A stretch of DNA of 64,000 nucleotides. Source: Psychrobacter aquaticus CMS 56. GTDB taxonomy: Bacteria; Pseudomonadota; Gammaproteobacteria; Pseudomonadales; Moraxellaceae. Shown here piece after piece: positions 18,720-28,183 of this stretch; within the stretch, counting starts at the first letter, position 1; the number at the start of each line of letters is the position of its first letter. Under the pieces are notes generated by a model that made no database searches, was not told the DNA's origin, and saw only the letters and a list, made by a program, of their open reading frames with translations. The stretch lies in contig NZ_AUSW01000034.1 in the NCBI RefSeq assembly GCF_000471625.1, forward strand, positions 1 through 64,000, written 5' to 3'. The translations under genes and the position numbers were made by a program.

Positions 18720-19589
18720 TTAACTGAATTTATTTATCATTTGCAATGGCAAGTGCTTCATTGCCCGACCGACCATTGACCACGGTAGACTCGGTACACA
18801 TGCTTCATCTACCCTAGCCTCAATCGCCGCAACAATTGCTTTGGTGCCAGTATCGGTATCTACTTCGAATGGTAGTGGTTTTGCGTTTTCATTAATCTCA
18901 GTGCGAATATACCCTGGAAAAATCGTAGAGACCTGAATCGGCAGTTTGGTTAAAAGCATATCCGCACGAATGCCTTCTGCTAAATGCGCCAATCCTGCTT
19001 TACTCGCACCATAGGCAGTCAGATGCTTGGGCAGTCCGCGCATGGCTGACATGCTGGATATCACAACCAAATGACCGCTATTCTGGGCGCGAAATATATT
19101 CATCGCCGCTTCACATTGTGCCAATGCTGATATAAAGTTGATTTCAACAGTACGGCGATTGGTATCGAAACGTCCTTTACCGATACGCCGACTATCGCCA
19201 ACCCCAGCATTGACCACCACTCTATCGATATGACCGAAATCTTCGACAAAAGCGTCAAATACTTCAAATATCGCCTCATAATCGCTAACATCGAGCATAC
19301 GGTACTCGACACGAATACTAGGGTATTGCGCCATAAGCTCTGACTGTAGACGTTCCAAACGATCGGTGCGGCGCGCACATATGGCAAGATTGTAGCCAAG
19401 CTTGGCAAAAAGCCTTGCCATCCCCTCACCCAAACCCGAGCTTGCACCTGTAATCAATACGGTTTTGTCTCGTCCAGCCTGCTGTTTATTTAAATCCTGC
19501 AAGTAGCGTGATGGCTGAATGGCACTAAATATTTGATTTTTACCTTGACGGGCATTTTTGGTTACCAAATGTATCAATTTACGTTGCAT
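18720..19589 (-). CDS. SDR-family oxidoreductase
   Basis: A 289-residue short-chain dehydrogenase/reductase. The cofactor-binding motif is TGASSGLGEG, NAG appears in VVNAGVGDSRR, the catalytic Ser lies in VVISSMSA and the active-site pair in YGASKAG. CARRTDRL suggests NADP preference. The frame could begin at 19703, but AAAGGA sits just before the ATG at 19589 (MQRKLIHLVTK), which I prefer. It ends a minus-strand set with acyl-CoA dehydrogenase, kinase and phosphatase genes. A complete repeat element separates it from the phosphatase gene, so it may have its own promoter. The substrate is unknown; a hydroxyacyl or ketoacyl compound fits the context. Confidence 0.85.
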   Translation of the reverse strand: MQRKLIHLVTKNARQGKNQIFSAIQPSRYLQDLNKQQAGRDKTVLITGASSGLGEGMARLFAKLGYNLAICARRTDRLERLQSELMAQYPSIRVEYRMLDVSDYEAIFEVFDAFVEDFGHIDRVVVNAGVGDSRRIGKGRFDTNRRTVEINFISALAQCEAAMNIFRAQNSGHLVVISSMSAMRGLPKHLTAYGASKAGLAHLAEGIRADMLLTKLPIQVSTIFPGYIRTEINENAKPLPFEVDTDTGTKAIVAAIEARVDEACVPSLPWSMVGRAMKHLPLQMINKFS

Positions 19590-19757
19590 GGACAGTCCTT
19601 TTTTATCAATATTGGCTAGAGTCGGTAGTCTATGATATCGCAAATCTGTAGATTGAGTTTGATAGTTATGAAAATACACCAAAAGCACACAAGAGAAATT
19701 CATAGCAGTAGCACTGCTTTTTTGTGCTACTCTTTTATTTTAAACTCGCTACATCCT

Positions 19758-19901
19758 TAGGGCGTGTTTGATAATTCGACCATGACACTGACAGAAACTA
19801 TTTTTTAGGCGATTCGATGGTAAAAATAGTGAGTATAGTCATTCTATACGCCTATTTTTAGCAATCAGCAGTGTCTATTTGTGAATATCAAACACGCCCT
19901 A
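19758..19901. mobile_element. MITE-like element with AGGGCGTGTTTGAT ends
   Basis: A 142-bp element with perfect 14-bp terminal inverted repeats (19759-19772 and 19887-19900), flanked by or including TA on each side. An internal hairpin, AAAAATAG..GTATAG / CTATAC..TATTTTT, sits in the middle. It has no ORF. Related ends occur at 22122 and 52024. The possible TA duplication fits IS630/Tc1-type or some IS5-type transposases, but no parent element is in the window. Confidence 0.75.
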
Positions 19902-19916
19902 TTATTAATTGCCAGC

Positions 19917-20672
19917 TTATCGCCAAGTGACAAAACGCTTTCCCTCAGAAAACAAATGGCTATATTCATTTAAAGATATCAAACGGGTGCTTTGATCTTT
20001 TAGTGTAATAGAGGTGACACCCGTATTGACTAAGCTTTTATTCAATTGATAGGCAATTTGGCTGCCTTGTTTTAATAACTGCGCTGTAATAGCAGCAATC
20101 ACACCGCCTGAGGTAAAAACCAGTACCGTACTGTCTTGATCGAAGTTCAGATTGACCACTTTTGTACGTACCTGTTCAAGCGCTTGCTGCGCCCGATTAT
20201 TAAATGTTGGCCAGCTCTCGATATAATCTTGGTCATTGTCGCCACCATGCCAGCGCTGCATCGCTTGATCAAACAATTCAGCCAAACGTGTATCTGGCAC
20301 GTCTGACTTAGCAATTTCAGCCACAATCGCCGCTCGACTGCTAAAAGCCGGATCAGACTTCACAAATACGTCTTTATGATTGAATTCATCAAACTGTGGC
20401 AAAACGTAGCTGTCAGGCTCATTTAGATTGATGATAGGCGTGCCATTACTATTCTCAGTAGCGACAGATGATTGATAACGCGCCCAGAAATGCTGGGCAG
20501 AGTCGCGTTGCCTGACCAAACTACCTGTAAAAATGGCATCGATTCGACGCTGCGTACTGGCATAATGCTGACCGAGCATTTGTGCCTGAATGCCGCCCAG
20601 CTCTGATAGCTGATCGTAGTTTTCTTGTCCAAAGGACGCCTGACCATGACGCGCCAACAGTATGGTTGTCAT
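19917..20672 (-). CDS. histidine phosphatase family protein
   Basis: A 251-residue member of the phosphoglycerate mutase-like superfamily. The catalytic motif LLARHGQASFG is at the very N-terminus, with the second active-site region near VLVFTSGGVIAAIT, where the usual His is replaced by Ser/Gly context typical of this subfamily. Length is slightly above simple phosphatases. The ATG has an AAAGGT site. It lies 55 bp downstream of the APH-kinase gene on the same strand, so it is probably co-transcribed. A role in hydrolysing a phosphorylated intermediate made by that kinase is possible but is only inferred from position. Confidence 0.82.
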   Translation of the reverse strand: MTTILLARHGQASFGQENYDQLSELGGIQAQMLGQHYASTQRRIDAIFTGSLVRQRDSAQHFWARYQSSVATENSNGTPIINLNEPDSYVLPQFDEFNHKDVFVKSDPAFSSRAAIVAEIAKSDVPDTRLAELFDQAMQRWHGGDNDQDYIESWPTFNNRAQQALEQVRTKVVNLNFDQDSTVLVFTSGGVIAAITAQLLKQGSQIAYQLNKSLVNTGVTSITLKDQSTRLISLNEYSHLFSEGKRFVTWR

Positions 20673-20727
20673 AATATATTACCTTTTATCGTAGTTTCTA
20701 AAATGCGGTTTGTTCGATATTTACTGT

Positions 20728-22023
20728 TCAGTATTCACGCTTTACAGATTTCTGAGAATTTTGCACAAAATAGCTTTTTGGCAAAATACCTTTAATAACA
20801 GCTTGTACAGGACTTGGTAATTGCTCAATGGTGGCGGCATCGACACCCATATCCTGTAAGTGTGGCTGCACACGGCTAATAAATAACGCCTCACCTTCGT
20901 ACTGAGCAATCAACTTAAGACACTTAGCATGCAGGACATGCACGATAATCCAAAAGTTCTTAAAAGTGGGATTGGTCGTTTGTTTATTATAATAACGGTA
21001 GTAAATTTGCTGGACAATACCGGCTAAGCGAAACAGGCCAAACACTTCATAAAAAGTCCAGTTATCTATCTTTAAGTCAGTTTGTTCAAGGTAGTAAGTG
21101 ACTACTTCTTCACGAGTCATCATGCCTTTTAGGTGTGTGGGCTGACGACGTGATTGTTGCATAATAATGTTGTCATCTTCTTCAATCCAATATGCCAAGG
21201 CGCTACCCAAATCCATCAATGGATCACCTAGAGTTGCCATTTCCCAATCGAGAACGCCAATCACTTTAGTCGGGTCATTCGCCGCCAAAATCACGTTATC
21301 AAAGCGCCAATCATTATGAATGAGGCAAGTTTTGCTATCAGCCGGTGCGTGCTTACCAAGCCACTGCCGCACCAGTGCAAAGCTTGGTACATTGGGTGTT
21401 TTTGCTTTGACATAACGCTTATCCCAGCCACTAACCTGACGGGCGCAATAGCCTTCACCGCGACCCAAATTAACCAAATCAGGATGCTTCTTATAATCCA
21501 CTTGGTGCAATTCGATCAAAGCATCGATGACATTGGTACACAATGCACGCGTTTGCGCTGTGTCTAAATTAACGCCTTTTGGTAGATTGGCACGAGGAAT
21601 GATGCCTTCCATGCGTTCCATCACATAAAAATCAGCGCCAATTATGTCTTCATCCGTACAGAGTGCCACCATCTTCGGCACATAAGGATAAGCATCTTTT
21701 AATGCGTCTTGCACGGTATACTCGCGTACCATATCATGTGCGGACTTGGCTTTGGTGCCTTTTGGCGGGCGACGCAAAATTAAATCTTGGCTTTTATCTC
21801 CACCTTCATATTGCAAGCGATACGTCCAATTTGAGGCGCCCCCTGAAAACTGAGTAACAGTGGGTTCGCCTTGTATGTCGATCCCTTGATCACGCAACCA
21901 TGTGCTCACTGCTTTGGTATCAAGCGCTTCACCATCACGGACCTCACCGCCTTTATCTAATATTTTATGATTAATTTCCGTATTTTCGCCGTCGGTATGG
22001 CTGGCATGCTTGTCAGTTGCCAT
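20728..22023 (-). CDS. APH-fold phosphotransferase (ACAD10/11 kinase-domain type)
   Basis: A 431-residue kinase-like protein of the aminoglycoside phosphotransferase superfamily. The catalytic loop is HNDWRFDN (236-243), the metal-binding motif is VLDWEMATLGDP (258-269) and the N-lobe has FSGGASNWTYRL. This form is not a resistance enzyme: it belongs to the group found next to acyl-CoA dehydrogenases, equivalent to the kinase domain of human ACAD10/ACAD11 and to LvaA of Pseudomonas putida, which phosphorylate 4-hydroxyacyl-CoA. AAGGA lies before the ATG. The dehydrogenase gene is immediately upstream, which supports that role. Confidence 0.85.
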   Translation of the reverse strand: MATDKHASHTDGENTEINHKILDKGGEVRDGEALDTKAVSTWLRDQGIDIQGEPTVTQFSGGASNWTYRLQYEGGDKSQDLILRRPPKGTKAKSAHDMVREYTVQDALKDAYPYVPKMVALCTDEDIIGADFYVMERMEGIIPRANLPKGVNLDTAQTRALCTNVIDALIELHQVDYKKHPDLVNLGRGEGYCARQVSGWDKRYVKAKTPNVPSFALVRQWLGKHAPADSKTCLIHNDWRFDNVILAANDPTKVIGVLDWEMATLGDPLMDLGSALAYWIEEDDNIIMQQSRRQPTHLKGMMTREEVVTYYLEQTDLKIDNWTFYEVFGLFRLAGIVQQIYYRYYNKQTTNPTFKNFWIIVHVLHAKCLKLIAQYEGEALFISRVQPHLQDMGVDAATIEQLPSPVQAVIKGILPKSYFVQNSQKSVKREY

Positions 22024-22083
22024 AAGATGTTCCTTATCATGTGGTCATTTATTACTATAAATTTATTGTTATAAAATTTGATG

Positions 22084-22119
22084 AAAAATTCACTACTAAA
22101 TCATTAATAGTGAATTTTT
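22084..22119 (-). terminator. stem-loop between acyl-CoA dehydrogenase and kinase genes
   Basis: Perfect 12-bp arms AAAAATTCACTA / TAGTGAATTTTT around a 12-base A/T-rich loop. T-run on both strands. It may attenuate transcription from the dehydrogenase gene into the kinase gene. Confidence 0.65.
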
Positions 22120-22121
22120 AT

Positions 22122-22166
22122 TAGGGCGTGTTGAACACTCAAAAATAGATACTGTTGATTGCTAAA
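22122..22166 (-). repeat. solo end of the AGGGCGTGTT element
   Basis: About 45 bp match the inverted right end of the complete element at 19759-19900, sharing AGGGCGTGTT, AAATAGA and GATTGCTAAAA with few changes. The other end is absent, so it is a remnant. It lies within the gap before the kinase gene. Confidence 0.7.
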
Positions 22167-22224
22167 ACTATTCGTTAACAGTCGCGGTGACATTATGAAT
22201 GATCCGCATAATCAATCATTGAGA

Positions 22225-23493
22225 TTAAGCTTTTGTAGGTTTAGACGGACGACTGAACCCTTGACGCTTTAATTCTAATTTGGCGATCATGGTTTTATGC
22301 ACTTCATCGGGACCATCCGCCAGACGTAATGCTCGTGCTTGCGCAAAGAAGTTTGGCAGCATTGTATCTTGACACACCCCCATGCCACCATGAATCTGAA
22401 TCGCCATATCGACCACTTCTTGCAATACTGTTGGGGCAACGACTTTGATAGCGGAAATTTCGGTCAAGGCAGCTTTTGTTCCTTGCGCATCCATTTTTTG
22501 TGCGGCGTACAAGGTCAGCAGCCGTGCTTGGTCAATTTTAATACGGGCATCGGCGATACGCTCAAAATTACCACCCAATTGTAGCAAAGGCTTACCAAAA
22601 GCGGTGCGCTCCATACCGCGTTTAACCGCCAACTCTAAAGACTTTTCGGCAGCACCAATGCAGCGCATACAATGGTGAATACGACCGGGCCCTAGGCGAC
22701 CTTGAGCAATCTCAAAACCCATACCCGGCCCGCCAATAAAATGACTCACTGGTACGCGTACATCATTGAAGCTGACTTCGCCATGGCCGTGCGGTGCATC
22801 ATAATCACCGAACACTTTGAGCATACGCTCGATTTCGACACCTGCTGTTTTTGCTGGCACCAGCACCATGGAATGCTGATGATGGCGATCTTTATTTTCA
22901 TCAGGGGTATACGCCATAACGATTAAGACATCCACAGCCGGATCACCAAGACCCGATGACCACCACTTACTGCCATTGATGATGATCTCATCACCATCCA
23001 CCACAGCCGTCGCTTGCATATTGGTCGCGTCACTTGATGCCACATCCGGTTCAGTCATACAAAACACAGAACGCGTTTTGCCTTCTAAAATAGGCATCAT
23101 CCATTTATCTTGCTGTTCTTTGGAGCCGTAACGCCACAACAGCTCCATATTGCCACTATCAGGCGCGTTACAGTTGAACACGTAAGGTGCCAGCAAACTG
23201 CGACCTGTCAACTCTGCAATTGGCGCATAGTCAGTGACCGAAAGCCCAGCACCCAAGGTATCATCGGGCAAAAATAAATTCCACAATCCAGCTTCGCGGG
23301 CTTGTTTACGCAGGCTCTCGTATTTTTCTGGCCACTGCCAGTTCTTCCAATTGCCATCGGGGTTTTGCTCATGACAATCTTGCCAAAACTGGGCTTCGAT
23401 TGGCTCAATATCCGTCTCGATGAACGCTTTAACTTTTGCGTGCATGGCTTGACCATGTTCTGTTGCGGTAAACATCAGTATATTGTTAGACAT
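22225..23493 (-). CDS. acyl-CoA dehydrogenase
   Basis: A 422-residue FAD enzyme of the acyl-CoA dehydrogenase superfamily. Visible marks are CMTEPDVASSDATN and GSKWWSSGLGDPA in the middle beta domain, with ERTAFGKPLLQLGGNF and QIHGGMGVCQDTML in the C-terminal helical domain. The sequence style, especially KWWSSG and MRCIGAAEKSLELAV, matches the ACAD10/ACAD11 group rather than the usual beta-oxidation enzymes. AAGGAAG precedes the ATG. It leads the minus-strand set with the APH kinase, phosphatase and SDR. In that context it may remove phosphate from a phosphorylated 4-hydroxyacyl-CoA to give an enoyl-CoA. Confidence 0.88.
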   Translation of the reverse strand: MSNNILMFTATEHGQAMHAKVKAFIETDIEPIEAQFWQDCHEQNPDGNWKNWQWPEKYESLRKQAREAGLWNLFLPDDTLGAGLSVTDYAPIAELTGRSLLAPYVFNCNAPDSGNMELLWRYGSKEQQDKWMMPILEGKTRSVFCMTEPDVASSDATNMQATAVVDGDEIIINGSKWWSSGLGDPAVDVLIVMAYTPDENKDRHHQHSMVLVPAKTAGVEIERMLKVFGDYDAPHGHGEVSFNDVRVPVSHFIGGPGMGFEIAQGRLGPGRIHHCMRCIGAAEKSLELAVKRGMERTAFGKPLLQLGGNFERIADARIKIDQARLLTLYAAQKMDAQGTKAALTEISAIKVVAPTVLQEVVDMAIQIHGGMGVCQDTMLPNFFAQARALRLADGPDEVHKTMIAKLELKRQGFSRPSKPTKA

Positions 23494-23560
23494 AAATGAC
23501 TTCCTTTTCTATGTTGATTATTTTAATCAATTTCCAATTAAACACTGCCAATAAAAAGCT

Positions 23561-23706
23561 GATAGTATCAATACTAAATAAAATGAATACATTACAACGC
23601 TGAACTGGTATAAATTTTTCTTGCTTGCTGTGCCTTCGCAGACAGAGGCTGCAAAAAATTTATGCCAGTTCTGCTGTATTCCTTTTATATTGACCTGACT
23701 ATAGTG
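23561..23706 (+). repeat. dispersed 150-bp palindromic element, copy 4
   Basis: The best-formed forward copy: inner arms ACTGGTATAAATTTTT and AAAAATTTATGCCAGT around a loop with CTTGCTTGCTGTGCCTTCGC, and outer ends GATAGTATCAAT and ATTGACCTGACTATAG. It lies between acyl-CoA dehydrogenase and SohB-like genes. Confidence 0.85.
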
Positions 23707-23767
23707 TACGTGCGTATACTGTTTTTCATATCCTATATTTATAACACAGCAGTTATCAATAAACAGC

Positions 23768-23799
23768 AAAAAGGCGCGACCCGTTAGGGCACGCCTTTT
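23768..23799 (-). terminator. intrinsic terminator after the SohB-like gene
   Basis: Hairpin AAAAAGGCG..CCC / GGG..CGCCTTTT about 60 bp after the stop codon on the minus strand. Confidence 0.8.
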
Positions 23800-23858
23800 A
23801 CAAAATACAAACAATGGATAGATTAAGCGCAAAATGCTCAGCGATTTTAGATAAAGAA

Positions 23859-24839
23859 CTACTTTAAAATGTTTAAACGACTATTCAAATCAAAACGCGC
23901 CAGCGCATCCGGTAGCTTGTCAACTGCCATACTCAGGGTCGCTTCTGCTGCTTGTGCCAATCCCAGCTTTTCTGCTAATGTCGGCTTCTGACGGGAATGT
24001 AGCGCATAGACCTCACTCTCTTCCATTAGATTTAAAATATAACTATCAGACGTTTGTAGGCTATCAATTAACTGAAGTTTTAAGGCATCTTCACCATACC
24101 AATGCTCACCCGTTGCTACTTTAGCAACCTCTAATTCTGGACGATATTTATTGACAAAATGTTTAAATAGCGCATGCGTCTGCTCCAGCTCTTCTTGATA
24201 TTTAGCGCGATCCGCTTCATCATTTTCACCAAATACCGTTACCGTACGCTTATAATCACCAGCGGTAAACATCTCATAGTCTACGTCGTGGTTTTTGAGC
24301 CATTTATGAAAGTTAGGCAATTGTGACACCACACCGATTGAGCCAATAATGGCGAATGGCGCAGCGACAATATTGTCCGCGACACAGGCCATCATATAAC
24401 CACCGCTCGCAGCCACCTTGTCGACACAAACGGTCAGTTTCAAACCCGCTTCTTTTAAACGAACCAATTGCGCTGCTGCTAAGCCATAGCCATGCACCAA
24501 ACCACCACCTGACTCAAGGCGCACGACGACTTCATCGCCTTTATTCGCAGTACTGATTAGCGTGCTGATTTCTTCACGTAAATGCTTAACAGCCGTGGCT
24601 TTGATATCACCATCAAAATCCAAAACGAAAACTTGTGATTTGTTATCAGTATTTTTTTTCTTGTTTTTAGACTTTGATTTTAGTGCTTGTTTGGCTTTTT
24701 TGGCCATGGTCTTTTGGAATTGCTTGAGGGCAGCTTTGCCTTGGGTCGCTTCCATCAAATCTTCGCGGCGCTGCTTTTGTGTTTCGTTAAGGTGTATTAC
24801 TCTTAGCTCAACAGGGTTTTTAGGGGGATGAAATAGCAT
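23859..24839 (-). CDS. sohB: S49-family protease, SohB-like
   Basis: A 326-residue member of the signal-peptide peptidase A family (S49). The catalytic Ser is Ser145 in DKVAASGGYMMA and the Lys is Lys197 in AGDYKRTVTVFGEN, the Ser-Lys dyad spacing of SohB. RLESGGGLVHGYGLAA forms the oxyanion side. E. coli SohB has an N-terminal membrane helix; here the first 65 residues are instead highly charged, with a Lys-rich stretch, and no membrane segment is seen. An in-frame TGA lies five codons before the ATG, so no upstream extension is possible in this frame. GAGGA precedes the start. Target proteins are unknown. Confidence 0.82.
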   Translation of the reverse strand: MLFHPPKNPVELRVIHLNETQKQRREDLMEATQGKAALKQFQKTMAKKAKQALKSKSKNKKKNTDNKSQVFVLDFDGDIKATAVKHLREEISTLISTANKGDEVVVRLESGGGLVHGYGLAAAQLVRLKEAGLKLTVCVDKVAASGGYMMACVADNIVAAPFAIIGSIGVVSQLPNFHKWLKNHDVDYEMFTAGDYKRTVTVFGENDEADRAKYQEELEQTHALFKHFVNKYRPELEVAKVATGEHWYGEDALKLQLIDSLQTSDSYILNLMEESEVYALHSRQKPTLAEKLGLAQAAEATLSMAVDKLPDALARFDLNSRLNILK

Positions 24840-25196
24840 GATTACAAATCCTCAAGTCAGTAAATATATCAATATAGCTGGTTTTATTAGCGTGACGTTG
24901 ATATGCGCACGCTTTGCCACATTTTCAAGCAGAATAATAATATTTAACCCAATACAAATGTTACTGAATAAATACGGCGATACCGGAGTGATCCGATACT
25001 CTGATTGAACTCAGCTGGTTGTATAATAATGGCAGATTAGGCATAATATGCGTTTATATCAAATTCTCTGTAGCCAACGTGATGACTGTTTGTCTTAATC
25101 GCGTTATTTGTGCTTTTTTTTGCAAATCACTTGAATCGCACGATTATGGCTGCATTATTGTATTTCGAATTGGGCTGACAACTGGATAACTATATT
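24840..25196. other. intergenic region between sohB-like and aspS
   Basis: About 355 bp between divergent genes, expected to hold both promoters. No ORF, repeat or terminator was recognised, and no T-box-like leader is evident before aspS. Confidence 0.4.
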
Positions 25197-27023
25197 ATGA
25201 CGCATAGCGAATACCGAGACGAATATTGCGGAGCCGTAACCGAAAGCTTACTTGAGCAAACCATTAGCATCGTAGGCTGGGTACATCGTCGTCGCGATCA
25301 CGGTGGCGTGATTTTTTTGGACATGCGTGACCGCGCTGGTATCTTGCAGGTAGTCGTTGATCCTGATACGCCAGAAGCCTTCGCCACTGCTGACGCGGTA
25401 CGTCCTGAATACGTACTAAAAATCACTGGTTGTGTACGTCGCCGTTATGAAGGTACTGAAAACAACAATATGACCAGTGGTCAAATTGAGTTATTGGGCA
25501 AAGAGATTGAAGTACTAGCCAAATCTGAAACACCGCCATTCCCATTGAATGATGAAAAAACCACCGTATCAGAAGACTTGCGTCTAAAGTATCGCTACCT
25601 TGATATGCGCCGTCCACAAATGCAAGAGCGTATGGTGTTCCGTGCCAAAGCCACATCAGCGATTCGTCGTTACTTAGACGATCATGGTTTCTTGGACGTT
25701 GAGACGCCTATTTTGACTCGTGCCACGCCAGAAGGTGCGCGTGATTATCTTGTGCCATCACGCACACGCCCAGGTAACTTTTTCGCATTGCCGCAGTCAC
25801 CGCAGCTATTTAAACAGTTACTGATGGTATCAGGTTTTGACCGTTATTATCAAATCGCCAAATGCTTCCGTGATGAAGATTTACGTGCCGATCGTCAGCC
25901 TGAATTTACTCAAGTGGATATTGAGACTTCTTTCTTAAATGAAGAAGAAATCATGAACATCAACGAAGGTCTAATCAAGCATTTGTTTAAGACCATGATG
26001 GATGTTGAGTTTGAGCAATTTCCGCGCATGACTTACGCTGAAGCAATGCGTGACTATGCATCAGACAAGCCTGACTTACGTATTCCACTAAAACTGGTTG
26101 ACGTTGCAGACTTGATGAAGGATGTTGACTTCAAAGTGTTCGCAGGTCCTGCTAATGACCCTAAAGGTCGCGTTGCTGCCTTACGCATCCCTGGTGGTGC
26201 TTCATTAAGTCGTAAGCAAATCGATGCCTATACCAAATTTGTTGGCATTTATGGCGCGCGCGGTTTGGCTTATATCAAAGTCAATGACGCCAGCAACATC
26301 AATAACGGCGTTGACCAAGAGTCTGGCCTACAGTCTCCCATTATCAAGAACATGACTGATGATGTACTTGTTAGCCTGATCGAACGTACTGCAGCAGAAG
26401 ATGGCGATATTATCTTCTTTGGTGCGGATAAAGCCAGTATCGTGAACGATGCAATCGGCGCACTACGTCAGAAAATTGGTCTAGACCTTGAGATGACTAC
26501 ATGTCAGTGGGCGCCACTTTGGGTGACTGACTTCCCAATGTTTGAGCAAACTGACGATGGTCGCTGGACATCAATGCATCATCCGTTTACTAAGCCTAAA
26601 GGCTCGGTCGATGAGTTAAAAAACAATCCAGAATCTGCCCTATCTATCGCTTATGACATGGTATTGAATGGTACAGAAGTCGGCGGTGGTAGCTTACGTA
26701 TCAATACGTTTGATATGCAGCAAGCGGTACTTGATGCTCTAGGTATTGGTGAGCAAGAGGCTGAAGACAAGTTTGGCTTCCTACTTGATGCCCTAAAATT
26801 CGGTGCACCTCCGCATGGTGGTTTGGCCTTTGGTTTGGATCGCCTGATTATGCTCATGGTAGGCGCAGACTCTATCCGTGATGTCATCGCTTTCCCAAAA
26901 ACCAAAACTGCTGAGTGTCCGTTGACACAAGCACCTGCTGAAGTCGACAGCAAGCAGTTACGTGATCTTGGTATTCGTGTGCGTGAAAAAGCACAAGCCG
27001 ACACCAACAAACCTGCTCAATAA
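25197..27023 (+). CDS. aspS: aspartyl-tRNA synthetase
   Basis: A 608-residue class II synthetase of the bacterial type that charges tRNA-Asp. The N-terminal anticodon-binding domain holds [20 protein letters not shown]; motif 2 is [19 protein letters not shown]; the bacterial GAD insertion spans roughly residues 285-410; motif 3 is [14 protein letters not shown] near the C-terminus, followed by [16 protein letters not shown]. Length is typical. The ribosome site is weak. The LpxL-like gene begins 56-68 bp downstream and is probably co-transcribed. Confidence 0.97.
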   Translation: MTHSEYRDEYCGAVTESLLEQTISIVGWVHRRRDHGGVIFLDMRDRAGILQVVVDPDTPEAFATADAVRPEYVLKITGCVRRRYEGTENNNMTSGQIELLGKEIEVLAKSETPPFPLNDEKTTVSEDLRLKYRYLDMRRPQMQERMVFRAKATSAIRRYLDDHGFLDVETPILTRATPEGARDYLVPSRTRPGNFFALPQSPQLFKQLLMVSGFDRYYQIAKCFRDEDLRADRQPEFTQVDIETSFLNEEEIMNINEGLIKHLFKTMMDVEFEQFPRMTYAEAMRDYASDKPDLRIPLKLVDVADLMKDVDFKVFAGPANDPKGRVAALRIPGGASLSRKQIDAYTKFVGIYGARGLAYIKVNDASNINNGVDQESGLQSPIIKNMTDDVLVSLIERTAAEDGDIIFFGADKASIVNDAIGALRQKIGLDLEMTTCQWAPLWVTDFPMFEQTDDGRWTSMHHPFTKPKGSVDELKNNPESALSIAYDMVLNGTEVGGGSLRINTFDMQQAVLDALGIGEQEAEDKFGFLLDALKFGAPPHGGLAFGLDRLIMLMVGADSIRDVIAFPKTKTAECPLTQAPAEVDSKQLRDLGIRVREKAQADTNKPAQ

Positions 27024-27078
27024 ATGATCTGATGATGCACAGGTATTTTTTATCTTGCTTATTATGTGATTCATACCC

Positions 27079-28050
27079 ATGCGAGTGGTCATGAATCCGT
27101 ATCATATTTTCAAAGTCGTGCCATTGTCTGTACTACAGATGCTGGCACGTTTTGTCGCTTGGATAATCGTTAAAATGCCAAGCTTAAGTATCATGCGTAC
27201 TATTCGTATTAATATGGCGCTGATTGCTCCTAACCTGTCTGACATTCAAAAAAAAGTACTAACCAAAGACATTATTTATCATCAATGTTTAACCAGTATT
27301 GAGTCTATCAAAAGCTGGGCAATGCCACCTGAATGGAGCATTGGTCAGATTCGTGACGTTCATAATAAAGATGTTTTATTAGCAGGACTTGCCAATCCTA
27401 ATGGCATGCTCGCAATCGTACCGCATTTGGGTACGTGGGAGATGATGAACGCGTGGCTGAATCAGTTTGGCTCACCAACTATTATGTACAAACCGGTGGA
27501 AGGCAAATTTGCTAATGAATTTATTCTTCAAGGTCGTGCGCGTCTCAATGCGACTTTAGTTCCAACGGATGGTAGCGGCGTCAAAGCCGTGTTCAAAACG
27601 CTCAAACAAGGCGGCTTTAGCATTGTGCTGCCTGACCATGTTCCTGACCCTTCAGGGGGTGTGGTGGTGCCTTTTTTTGGAGTTAAAACCTTAACCAGTA
27701 CCCTTGCTTCTAAACTTGCTAGCAAAACCAAATGTGCGTTGGTCGGTTTGTCTTGTATTCGCCGTGACGATAATTGCGGTTTTGATATTTATTGTTATAA
27801 ACTTGATGATTCAGCTTTGTATGATCGGAATGCTGAAACAGCGGCTTATGCGCTCAACCAAGCCATGGAACAGATGATTAAAGATCATTGCAGTCACTAT
27901 ATGTGGGGCTATCGTCGTTTTAAGCATATACCAAATCTAGGCAATCCTTACCGAAAAAGCAAAGCGGCTTTAAAAGCCTTTATTCAAGCCCACAATTCTA
28001 CAGCTTCTGATCGTACTGATAATCCCGTTAACGATCATGCTAAGCCATAA
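27079..28050 (+). CDS. LpxL/HtrB-family lipid A acyltransferase
   Basis: A 323-residue inner-membrane-associated acyltransferase of the LPLAT superfamily that should add a secondary acyl chain to lipid A. The catalytic H-x4-E/D motif is HLGTWE (His116-Glu121), followed by MYKPVEGKFAN and the LPDHVPDPSGGVVVPFFG block. An N-terminal hydrophobic segment (SVLQMLARFVAWIIV) anchors it. Two starts are possible; the second ATG at 27091 has GAGTGG just before it. The glycan island begins 130 bp downstream, so envelope biogenesis genes are clustered here. Which acyl position it modifies is not shown by sequence. Confidence 0.85.
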   Translation: MRVVMNPYHIFKVVPLSVLQMLARFVAWIIVKMPSLSIMRTIRINMALIAPNLSDIQKKVLTKDIIYHQCLTSIESIKSWAMPPEWSIGQIRDVHNKDVLLAGLANPNGMLAIVPHLGTWEMMNAWLNQFGSPTIMYKPVEGKFANEFILQGRARLNATLVPTDGSGVKAVFKTLKQGGFSIVLPDHVPDPSGGVVVPFFGVKTLTSTLASKLASKTKCALVGLSCIRRDDNCGFDIYCYKLDDSALYDRNAETAAYALNQAMEQMIKDHCSHYMWGYRRFKHIPNLGNPYRKSKAALKAFIQAHNSTASDRTDNPVNDHAKP

Positions 28051-28183
28051 TCTTGCGTGATAACCATACCATTGATTAACTATTAATGGCATATCATCAG
28101 TCACAGTTATGCTAACATTGACTAAATTTTGCATCCGCTAGTTTTTTATCACAATTCCTTCATTCTCTCAATATGAGTGTATT

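Noticed and set aside
20728..22023. Aminoglycoside resistance gene
   Set aside because: The fold is APH-like, but sequence style and the acyl-CoA dehydrogenase neighbour indicate the ACAD10/11-type kinase.
23527..23832. 101-codon frame on the minus strand
   Set aside because: It covers repeat copy 4 and the sohB terminator; composition is not protein-like.
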